This document shows positions 11,954 through 20,799 of a DNA stretch of 64,000 bases, piece after piece. A program made the position numbers and the translations under genes. The notes beneath the pieces are model-generated. The model was given only the letters and a program-made list of their open reading frames with translations, made no database searches and had not been told where the DNA came from. The stretch is taken from contig JAJEKV010000002.1 in the NCBI GenBank assembly GCA_021234155.1, forward strand, positions 41,221,841-41,285,840, in the 5' to 3' direction. This DNA comes from Isoetes taiwanensis. Its lineage: Eukaryota; Streptophyta; Lycopodiopsida; Isoetales; Isoetaceae. Position 1 is the first letter of the stretch, and every line of letters begins with the position of its first letter.

Positions 11954-12370
11954 TCATGCCGCGTCTGAAGCCTTGGGGGCAACTTGAAGTGTGTGGAATG
12001 CCTCACGTGGAGGTGCCTCTGGAGCTACCGGCCGACCTGTCCACCCGACTTCTCCACTCGCCTCCCGCAGCCTTTCATCGAATATGCTCCATCCCCAACC
12101 TCCGTGGATGTTATGCAATGCTTGCAAGATGCCTTGAGCTTCCTGGACTATCTCTTTGTTCTTCGCCTGTTCTTTATCCCCAGGGTGTAGCGAGCAACCT
12201 CTGAATTCGCGAGCAACCTTGTCCCAAAGGCCGGGCAAGAGTGTAAGCGTGTGGGGATGCGTGCCGAATCGGTATTTCTTCCGCCTTGGAGCTGGATCTC
12301 ATATTCGCTGGAGCGGTCTGCGCGATGCCCGGCGGGATGTCGTTGGTGTCGGATGCATTGCCTAAACCAC
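11954..12370 (-). pseudogene. Last coding segment of the element's minus-strand gene
   Basis: The minus-strand frame ending at 11,954 reads LWDKVAREFRGCSLHPGDKE, then a Gln/Ala-rich helix-like part, HGGWGWSIFDERLREAS and a final PREAFHTLQVAPKASDAA before a stop. The left-end copy at 60,431 has a degenerate version of the same tail (EAPSRRDFYCL followed by VAPVAWNRSE), so this was a genuine element-encoded C-terminus. The function is unknown. A frameshift lies near 12,240. It is separated from the phosphatase-like domain by about 500 bp holding three dyad repeats, probably a former intron. Confidence 0.45.
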
Positions 12371-12501
12371 ACGGAGCAAGGAGAGTATGATTTAACAATT
12401 CACGGTGCCATTAGTCAAAACGAAGAAAAGAATGTTGAAATCAAATTACAACGGAGAACATTCATTCCATACAACCGCATCCAATGGCGTGGAAGTAGTG
12501 T

Positions 12502-12752
12502 CTTTCTCGACTTCATTGAAGTCGAAAAGGCCCATAAAAGTCAAAGTACAACCATTCTCATTAGAATATGGTTGCATCCAATCACACACGGAAGCATACA
12601 AATGCTTTTGTCAACGAGACAATCAAGATGCCTTTCTCGACTCGCGAGTCGAAAAGGCCCAACAACCCAATGTACAAGCATTATCATAATAGATTGTACA
12701 AGCATTTCATCAACACGACAAGCATGCCTTTCTCGACTCGTGAGTCGAAAAG
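12502..12752. repeat. Three CTCGACT-type dyad hairpins in a putative intron
   Basis: Copies start at about 12,502, 12,631 and 12,727. The second is the canonical form, TTTCTCGACTCGCGAGTCGA, flanked by complementary GCC and GGC so that the stem extends about 14 bp. The first has the variant centre CGACTTCATTGAAGTCG. The third has one change (CGACTCGTGAGTCG). All lie between the two minus-strand coding segments. Confidence 0.85.
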
Positions 12753-12849
12753 GCATCAAAACTCAATATACAAGTATATTCAATACAAAATGGTCAATAC
12801 ATGTGTTCACGTTCGATTACAATATTCACACAATTTGACTATCGGAAGC

Positions 12850-13500
12850 AGGGTCACTCTTCTTGTTCACCAAAGTATTTGTCGTCCATAGCTTTCATGA
12901 TCGGCTTGCTCTGGATCGGGTTCCGTGAGGCTCGGATAGTTCGTAAGCACATCGGCGACAAGAATGGCGAAGAGGGATTCCGCCAAGGCAGGGACAGTCC
13001 GAAGGACAACCACCTATCCGTCTCATATTCTTGGTCGATATGGCTTAGCAATGATTGTATTTTATGCGGCGTTATGATAGCACTTGTAGGCTGAGTCGTC
13101 TATGATCGGCGTGTTGTGTTTGCCATAGTCCCGAATTGCTCATAAACGCCGTCCAAAAATTTTCACCATTATAGGCTTCCCCTTTGTGATGGCGGATCGA
13201 GGTCCTTCACATGCTCGACCCTTTCGTTTCCCCAAACGAACTTGAACTTCAAAACTGAAATGCCGAGAACACCAAGAACATTGACAATATTTTTCTTTGC
13301 CATACAAGACCATATGCCCACTTCGAATCCCCGTGCGAGGCACCAGTCAATAATTTCCTTAGCTCTAGGCCTCGGATACACTATTTTATGCTCTGTTTTC
13401 ATTGGGATCTGCGAGGTGTTAATCTCGGGGACGTCTTTGTCGTGGTATCTTTGCGGCTAATACTCCATTGACGTCAAATATTACAAGCTTGGTGGGACCA
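12850..13500 (-). pseudogene. FCP1/NIF-type HAD phosphatase-like domain inside the TIR element
   Basis: Minus-strand frames reconstruct a NIF (NLI-interacting-factor-like, FCP1/SCP) domain in the proper order. PTKLVIFDVNGVLA is HAD motif I, YPRPRAKEIIDWCLARGFEVG continues as IWSCMAKKN, and KFVWGNERVEHVKDL follows. IIDDSAYKCYHNAA is the late acidic motif, and LAESLFAILVADVLTNYPSL is the closing helix. Family members dephosphorylate proteins using the first Asp of DxDGT. Here the motif is D-V-N, so the second Asp is Asn, a form I believe occurs in plant NIF-like proteins. Frameshifts after motif I and near 13,170, and a stop after HNAA, make this copy inactive. It is either cargo captured from a host gene or an element gene proper. 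Confidence 0.6.
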
Positions 13501-13730
13501 CCGGATCCCGATTGGAGTTTGGCTCGACCATATTTCCGGTTCATCGGGATCCAAATGCGGGATCATTATCTTTTCGTGTTCTTTTCGGGTGTGGCGGTGT
13601 CTTGCTTGCTCGATTGTCTTTGTCCTTTTCATTCTCCTCGCAAGCGTGAACCGCTGCCCAATGACAATGATCCGGAGTCGTTGAGCTGGAATTCCCTCGA
13701 AATGATGACATCATCCGAGAAAGGAACGAG

Positions 13731-14393
13731 TTTTCTCGACTCGCAGTCGAGAATGAAAAAAAAGGTATTGAAAGGAAAGCGAGTTTTCTCGACTCGCTGA
13801 AGTCGAAAACAATCGATAGAGCAAAGTAAACTCACCTCAATCTTAGGTTTTCAATAATGTTTTCGGCAAAGATTCGGTCCAAACCTTCGACATCCTCGTC
13901 TCCGCGGCCTTTGTCTCCCTCGTCCTCGCCGTCTTTATCGCTTCCATTTGTCTTCCTCCCCTTGAAATGCTCATGAAGCAGATCCGTGTATGACTCAATG
14001 GTTTCAACCATGTCCTTATTTCCAACCACGGATATAGGTTTCATTCCAAACAAAGATAGCCCCCCCCACGAGAAAACAGCCATTCATGTACCACTCGCGA
14101 TACAATTTGATCTTCCTCGACCAAAATTGGTTATGAAGTACTTGATAACTCTTGGCGGATAGGAATTCTATGTATAGGACCGGTCGCACCATCTTTGCTG
14201 ACCTTGTCCATCGATGGAACATCCTCCATAAACCCGCCCCCTTCCGGGTTCCATCTCGCTCTTGAGAGATCATGAACTTGTCGAGATAATGATGCTCGCT
14301 AGACCACCACTTATCCAGTCGACCGCCGATCTTGAAATCAAAACCAAAACTATGTTGGCAAAGCTTGGTGCCTTCGGCAAGCCAAGTCCGCAC
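13731..14393 (-). pseudogene. Middle coding part of the element's minus-strand gene, with two dyads
   Basis: Reading from 14,393 down, the frame gives MRTWLAEGTKLCQHSFGFDF, IGGRLDKWWSSEHHYLDKF, then MVRPVLYIEFLSAKSYQVL and KLYREWYMNGCFLVGG. After a frameshift near 14,055 it continues SLFGMKPISVVGNKDMVETI and an acidic DKDGEDEGDKGRGDEDVEG tail. I do not recognise the domain. Two dyad hairpins (about 13,731-13,753 and 13,784-13,810) lie between it and the phosphatase-like domain, again in what looks like an intron. Confidence 0.4.
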
Positions 14394-14879
14394 TCATGAT
14401 CAAGTTCGGTATATGGAGTGCATGATCTTGTTAGTGAAGTTAATATCACCTGCCCATTGGGAGACAAAGAGCTTGTTTGATTGCCCCAAGCATGCAAAAG
14501 ACAAGGAAACCGAAAGTATCCAGGTCGGTCATGTCCGTTCGTCTTTGTACCACTTGCTCTATGTCGGCTTTGTCATAAAAAGGGTGGGGTCTTGATCATA
14601 TTGATGGCAAATAGTGCCACGGGTCCAAAAGCGAGTTCCGACCACCAAATCCCTTGTGTCCCAAAGTAACCCGAGAAATGGGGGAGCTATCGTCATTTTA
14701 AATGGGACCACCCCCGGATCAAGCTTCCTTTTGAATTGCCATAGCACGCTCGGGGAAAGGAAGGGTTTTGACGTTACGCTTCACTTGGTGTTGATGTAGG
14801 GTTGACATAGACTGCTCAATTCCTTCATGTCTTCCTCATCAAGGGCAGCCTTTTCCTTGTAATAATCAAAATCATGGTA

Positions 14880-15430
14880 TTCATTAGATGCAACGTTGCG
14901 TAACTCCGTGATGCCTTCTTCTTAACGCGAGACGCCGTCGCTTTAGGGCTGTGGCATAATCCTTTGAGTCCCGCAATTTAGAACTCCCGGTCTTCCTTAG
15001 CGGGATTGTTCCCTCCAAGATTTTGCCTTGTAGGTCAAGCGTTTCTTTGTCCGGTGAGGCCCTCAGTATCCTCTTCATGAACTGCTTGTCAAACAACTTG
15101 GGGTCCGGCCTGCTTGGAAATTCTCCATTCTTTGTCCTTGACTTGCCTCTTGTCCATTGAGCCCATATGTCGGTCCATTTCTCCCGAGCCAGCCTCGATT
15201 GCTAAGAATGAGGTCATATTGGTCTGAGAGAGACTCCCCCGCCTTTCCTTGGTGTTCTCTTCTTCTTCTCCTCTTCTTCCTCTCCCTCGTCATCTTCCTG
15301 TCCCTCCAGTAGAACATATCTCGCATAGTTTCTCAAAGGTCTTCCACTTATCAGGGAGCCCTGTTTCCTTTAGGACGGGAGGACAACCCAATGCTTTCCA
15401 CTGTTGCCTAGCATGTATGATCCGTCGATA
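14880..15430 (-). pseudogene. Basic/acidic coding segment of the element's minus-strand gene
   Basis: Minus-strand frames read IHARQQWKALGCPPVLKE, then EDDEGEEEEEKKKRTPRK, then WTDIWAQWTRGKSRTKNG, LFDKQFMKRILRASPDKET and KDYATALKRRRLALRRRH. The mix of acidic and strongly basic runs suggests a nuclear or nucleic-acid-binding protein, but I recognise no family. At least two frame changes are present over 550 bp. The next 700 bp toward the left (14,400-14,880) keep short coding-like pieces (HDRPGYFRFPCLLHAWGNQ) with more disruptions. Confidence 0.4.
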
Positions 15431-15510
15431 AGGGCTGCATTAGGACAATGTACCAATGTCGAGCATGAAAGTATCTACAAACACCGGAATAAACAATAAA
15501 TAGTAGCCCC

Positions 15511-15888
15511 GGGTTTTCTCGACTCGCGAGTCGAAAAAGTCCCTTGAATGTCTAATTTTCTTTTTACTTCTTCGGGTTTTCTCGACTCGCGAAGTCGAAA
15601 AGCTCTGTATCCTTTGATTTTTCAGATACCCTCGGCTTTCATCGACTCGCGCGAGTCGAAAACCCCAATAATCGGGCAAATGTTAGGATGGCTTTCTCGA
15701 CTCGCGAGTCGAAAAGTCCCTTGAATGTCTAATTTTCTTTTTCCGGCTAGGGTTTTCTCCGCGAAGTCGAAAGCTCCACATCCTTTGATTTTCACGTGTT
15801 TACTCGGCTTTCTCGACTCGCGAGTCGAGAAACCCCAGTGATAATCGGCAAATGTTAGGATGGCGGGGCTTTCTCGACTTCGAGAATG
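15511..15888. repeat. Regular array of seven CTCGACTCGCGAGTCGA dyads
   Basis: Dyads begin at about 15,514, 15,577, 15,635, 15,692, 15,752, 15,808 and 15,869, spaced 56-63 bp. The array is two copies of a roughly 178-bp three-dyad unit (15,511-15,689 and 15,690-15,867), followed by a seventh dyad. Spacers recur in order: one containing cccttgaatgtctaatttt, one containing cctttgattttt, and one ending ggcaaatgttaggatggc. Individual centres vary (CGCGAGTCG, CGCGAAGTCG, CGCGCGAGTCG) while both arms are kept. The array lies between coding segments of the minus-strand gene. Confidence 0.9.
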
Positions 15889-16024
15889 GAAAGATTCGAG
15901 AGTTATTTACCTTACGTAGGCGGCACTTTCCGCTATTGTGTTCTGGCAGCGTGGCTAATGCTTTGCCGGTTCGGTTCTTTGGCGTCTCCACCCGAAAAGA
16001 ACTTCGCACTCTCGCTTGGCATAT

Positions 16025-17250
16025 CTATCCTTGATCCTTTATGGCACCTCCTTCTCCGTCTGCAATACTTGAGCCACCCTCACCGAATCTTTGACCGTCT
16101 ACAACCCGTAACCCGGACTTCTTTTCCCTTGGATCTTCCTCGGACTTCCAGCTAAACAACTCACCTGTCGATCTGCTAAAAGGTATGACATCCAGCGGGC
16201 ATTGGATCTGCAATAGATGTAGCACCATCGAGTTCGAGAATCTCCGGCATGTGTCTTTGGATTAAATTCCATGGTTGAACAAAGGCGGCATCTCCCGTGC
16301 AAACCTTCAGTAGCCTAATGTCCAAAGCGGCGGCTTGTGTGATATTCCCAACGGATAATACTGAGCTAGACGCTCCATTTTCTGTGCCCCTCTCTGTGAA
16401 ATCCTGATCTGATCATCTGGATCGAGGTTTGGGGAGTCGACCATATCTTCGTCTCCTTCGTCATCTGATTCCTCCCGTGTGGTGTCATCATCCCCATCTT
16501 TGTTTTTTGGTGGACTTTTTGTGTACGAACCACAACTTCATTCCCCAATCGTAGAGTGTTGTAGAGTCTTCAAAGACAAGAGAAGTGAAGCTCCCCGTGA
16601 TGAACGCTTTTTTTCACGACTCGAAATCTCCATACCAAGCTCCCTGGATGTTAGGGTTCCGGCCTCCTTCATCCCTTCCAGATCCTTCCACCCAAGGTTC
16701 TGACAATTTAAAGGCGCCGGCCTTTTTTCGGTGCCCTTAGCCTTGCTCATGGAAGAGTGAGAATAATTTGAAACTGCTAATTTTTTGGTGCGATAGAACT
16801 TACTCTTCTGGCAGTCCTCGACATGTAGTGTTAAATGCTTGGAATCTGGCGCAGAGACGGAGAGCACAACACCGATTTTCTTGTACTTGTCTCCGGAGCT
16901 CTTCTTGTCCCTTTGGTGTAGAAACAGATCTTTCTCCTTCCCACTTGTCGATACCTCGACATACCACCAAGAATCTGCCGCTGTTTCAAGAAGCTCTGTC
17001 TCCAGTCCCTCGATGACGAAGAATGGAGTTCGGCCAGCGATCACCAGCGAGTCCGAGGTGAATGCTGCAAGAAGAAAGGATGGATCAGTTAAGGTATTCC
17101 GACAAAAGAAAAACCTCAGAGCTCACCTGGGGTGTTTGTCTTCTTCTTCTTCTTGCCCGCCGGTAGAAGCATCCCCCTCCGGTGCCTCGCTTCTTGGGCC
17201 AGTCATGTCTATATGCCCTCTCATCCTCTTCGCACCCCTCTCAAAATTAA
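16025..17250 (-). pseudogene. 5' part of the element's minus-strand gene
   Basis: A probable first exon near 17,140-17,220 begins at ATG with MTGPRSEAPEGDASTGG and ends in an acidic run at a CAG/GTGAGC donor. An acceptor (TTCTTGCAG) about 90 bp on leads into an open frame (about 17,050-16,538) with LVIAGRTPFFVIEGLETEL, SWWYVEVSTSGKEKDLFL and IGVVLSVSAPDSKHLTLHV, which looks beta-rich. It then runs into a Lys/Glu-rich stretch. A further acidic part (EESDDEGDEDMVDS) and RISQRGAQKMERLAQYYP follow near 16,350-16,500. The two exons do not join in frame as I read them. No family recognised. This is the start of the block that later holds the NIF-like domain. Confidence 0.45.
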
Positions 17251-18088
17251 GTTTCCTCCCGGATTGTGAGTTTTAGGACTGCATGTAAAAAGACCGGGCG
17301 TGTTCTTTAGTTTGAACTTAAGGACATGCAATCATTTATGAAAAGAAGCGGGCTAAAAGTACAAAGACGGCTGTCGGCTTTAGCCCGCCCAAACACTATT
17401 TCAAATTTAATCACATCAAGGGACCGAGTGAGCGAGCGTAGTTTATCTTCCCCTGGCATTGGGGACCTCGACTTGGAGGGGAGCATCGACCGTTAGCGAC
17501 TTCCGAATGGCGCCACATGACGCTGTAAGCCGCTAACAAATCTTTGCATATGTGTTTTTCCCCCACCGCGTCCCCATTGCAAGCGCTTGATTTGATCGAT
17601 GAGCACGGAGCTAAGGTAGGAAGCGGAGAGGAGCCGCCATTACCTGAACTCTACATCATACGCCATGGAATCCGGATACGCGAGAATCGCAGTGGATACA
17701 AGTATTAGATGCTAATACACTCTTGAAGAGACCGACAAGAAGCAAAGACTCTAGGTGAGGTCATGGGGATCCGTGATACAAGGGCCAAGGGAATTACTGC
17801 GTGAAGAGGTGAGTTTCAGAGATGCCTATGTTATTTCGCTTGTAGAACATGCCGTATGTGTTTAAATAATGGAACTGCTGATAAGCTCGACGGATTCAGT
17901 GTTTCCTTGTCCAGCGATTTTCAGCTTCGAGAGATGATTTACTCTCTAGGTTGAGAGATGCTCAAAGAAGGAAACATTGGATCGGGGGTAAAGAACAGTT
18001 CCGTTTTAGGTGTGTTTTTCATGGACTGTTTACTTGGAATGTTGTACATAGATCAGGCTAGGACTAAGGCCCAGGAGATGCGGTTCAA
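17251..18088. other. Non-coding stretch upstream of the minus-strand element gene
   Basis: No open frame or motif I can support. Position suggests it holds the promoter and leader of the minus-strand gene and part of the shared divergent control region of the element, but no TATA box or start signal is clear enough to call. Confidence 0.4.
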
Positions 18089-19300
18089 ATGCATCCTCTT
18101 GTAGTTAGTCGGAGGGGCCTCCACCCTGTCCGAACCACTCCTCTTCTTAAATATTCGAGGGAAGATGGTTCAAGGAGAGTGGCTCGCAGGCTAGAGGCAC
18201 TTGGGACTAAAAAGAGGAGAATAGAAAGTCGCGGTACTTGTAGAGAATGCAAGCCTTGGCTTCCTCTCTGTGGTTTCCACGTGGTTAGTTGTAGAGGCCT
18301 CCACCCACCAGCCCCTCCCCTTAATATTCGGCGTAGATGGTTCAAGGAGAGTGACTCGACCGGGTCGAGGCCACCGCTACCGAACAAGGAGAATTGGTAG
18401 CTAAAGGGATTCTCGACTTGCGAAGTCGAAATGGCAGGCTTCCTGTCTACATTCTCGACTTCGCAAGTCGAGAATGCCTTAACCATCGAACTCCGGTTAG
18501 TACACATGGAGTCTTGGTTTGGGTAAAAGGCATTCCCCGGCTCGCATGGCCCGAGAATGCATCTGACAAGCTCTGTGGTTTCCACGTGGTTAGTTGTAGA
18601 GGCCTCCACCCAATCAGGCCCATCCCTTCGCAATATTCGAAGAAGGTTGAAGGAGGCGGTCTTTGATTGGGTAGAGAATACTGCGACCACCTACCGGGGG
18701 AGGATTGGACCCCGCTAAGAGTTGGCCTGCAGACGATCAAAACACTTCCCTTCACTTGTGTCAGGAAGATAGAAGGAGAGTGTTTAAGACTGTCTGCCGA
18801 GGCCAGCTCTAAAGTACACTAGAGCTGCGTTTTCTCGACTCGAGTCGGCGGCAATAACAACTCTGTGGTTAGTCAGCGAGGCCTCCACCCAATCGAGCCC
18901 ATCCCCTTCGCAATATTCGGCGAAGATGGTTCGAAGGAGGCGGTCTTTGATTGGGTAGAGGCCACTGCGACCACCTGAGGAGGATTGGGTTGCTAAGAGT
19001 TGGCCTACTGACGGTCAAAACCACTTCCCAATGTCCAGGAAGATAGAAGGAGAGTGGTTGAGACCGCTGCGCAGGCCAGCTCTAGAGTGCACTAGAGCAC
19101 GCATTTTCGACTCACGAGTCCAGAAGCGTGCCACCTCGAGTGGTTAGTCGCCGAGGCCTCCACCCGGGCCTGAGAGCCCTCTTCGCAATATTCGGCGAGC
19201 ATGGTTCGAAGGAGAGTGGCTCGGGGATCGGGTGGAGGCACTGCGCCATCGCACAAAGGGCCATTGGCGGTATCACATTCTCGACTCCCGAGTCGGAGAA
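18089..19300. repeat. Central foldback tandem array with dyads
   Basis: Five copies of a unit around ggcctccaccc...aatattcg...gatggttc lie near 18,097, 18,272, 18,574, 18,860 and 19,135. Copies three and four belong to full repeats of about 280 bp (18,572-18,857 and 18,858-19,134) that also share agagttggcct and aggccagctct. Within each unit the ends are complementary (for example gaggcctccacccaatc against gattgggtagaggcc, and agagttggcc against ggccagctct), so single strands could form long hairpins. CTCGACT-type dyads occur between units at about 18,409, 18,451, 18,830, 19,104 and 19,278, with two more just after at 19,408 and 19,431. Confidence 0.8.
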
Positions 19301-20480
19301 GGTCGGCAGGTTCTAAAGAATGTGAAGACATTGGGTAGCTGTGCAATCCAGAATGTGAGTCGAGAATCCCTCAACTCCGCCAAGCAGTCGTCAGTGTACA
19401 CTCCCTCTTCTCGCCTCGCGAGTCGAAAGAAGTTCTCGACTCCCAGAAGTCGAAGAAGAACCTGTACTTCTGGATTTGTTGGCAAGTTGAAAGTATTCTC
19501 AACTTCGCCACTCCCTACGCATGTCTCCTGCGATTGGATTTCTTTGTGAGTTAGAAATGGAGATTACGTGAAGCAATTCCTATTCGAGTTCTTCTTTGGG
19601 AGAAAGACATTCCTAGTTATTTTTCATTAATGCTCTGCAATATCTTACTTCCTAACACCGGTCTCGATGATTTCTATCTCGGTTGCTTGCTACTACTCTA
19701 ACCACTATTCTCACTTGTGCACGTACAATGTATTCAATTCAACCATAAGCAAGAAAAAAGATAACAAAAACAGAAAACAATACAAAGATTAATGAGATTA
19801 ATGAGAAAACAGAGAAACGGTCGAGAACGATGCAGAAACAAAGTGGAGAACAATCTGAAAAATGAGATTAAAAAGGGTATGATATTACAAAACATACCTG
19901 GAAGATTTGCTTGGATGAGGAGGAGGCTTCGAGTTGGCTTCCATGTGGGTATAGTCGTTGACAAAGCGTGAATAAGGATTTGTCCGGGCTGTAAAATTGT
20001 ATCGGGATTAATAAGAGCCTCTAACAACGTAATATAAGTAAAAATGCACTAAAGGACTTACAGAAAACTAAAAAGCAGCACTAAAAAGGGCCTCACTTTC
20101 TTCTCAGGCAGTAACGCCCGCTCGAACAATGAATCTGCGCGAGAACCCCGGAAGCCGCCCCGATCCGTCGACCAAGCCGCCTTTGTCATAAGATGGCGCG
20201 GAATCGCCGGGTTCGATCGATCGCCTCGATCGGTAAAGCCCGGCGCCCTAAAAAAGGGGGAGGAAGAGTGATCGAGAAAACGGGGAGGAAGAATGGTTTG
20301 GGGAGAGGAAGAGGGTGCAAGCAATTCTGGCCGCACCCTCGAACCTCGTAAAAGTGCAATAATAAAACCATTGTCACGCAGGGGCCATGCCCTCCATGGC
20401 GTGGCGATGGATTTCTTGATGTGGCCACGGTTTGACCTCTCGAAGAGGCCCACGTGGCCATGACAAAATATGAAAGGGTA
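19301..20480. other. Central element DNA, no gene identified
   Basis: The stretch includes two further dyads (19,408-19,450), an AT-rich part and a GC-rich part (20,090-20,460). An open minus-strand frame of about 130 codons in the GC-rich part has no recognisable motif and I do not call it coding. Confidence 0.35.
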
Positions 20481-20760
20481 GGTTATATGTTTATATATGT
20501 TATGTTATGTATTAAATAAGGTTTCAATGGTTGTATTTAATATGGTTTCAATGGTTGTATTTAATATGGTTTCAATGGTTACAATGTTTACATATGGTTT
20601 AGAATGAGTGTGGTTGTATGCTTTAATATGGTTATATGATTTTAGTTAATATGGTTGTATGATTTTAGTTAATATGGTTGTATGATTTAATATGATTATA
20701 TTTAATATGTTTGTATGGTTTTATATGGTTCATATGGTCATATTTGTGGTCTTTGGGGCT
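20481..20760. repeat. AT-rich degenerate minisatellite
   Basis: Short overlapping repeats of the type aatatggtttcaatggttgt and ttagttaatatggttgtatga recur over about 280 bp, immediately 5' of the plus-strand transposase-like gene. This is probably low-complexity promoter-proximal sequence of the element. Confidence 0.75.
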
Positions 20761-20799
20761 ATATGGTTTTAATGTGAGCTTTTTCATTCAGGGAGCATG

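Noticed and set aside
12251-12838. 195-codon plus-strand frame
   Set aside because: It is antisense to the decayed element gene and runs through the dyad repeats; a shadow frame.
15511-15888. CRISPR-like regular repeat spacing
   Set aside because: Repeats are palindromic dyads whose spacers are themselves duplicated, in a plant transposon; not a CRISPR array.
20058-20461. Two overlapping minus-strand frames in GC-rich element DNA
   Set aside because: Length is expected in GC-rich sequence with few stops; no motif in either frame.
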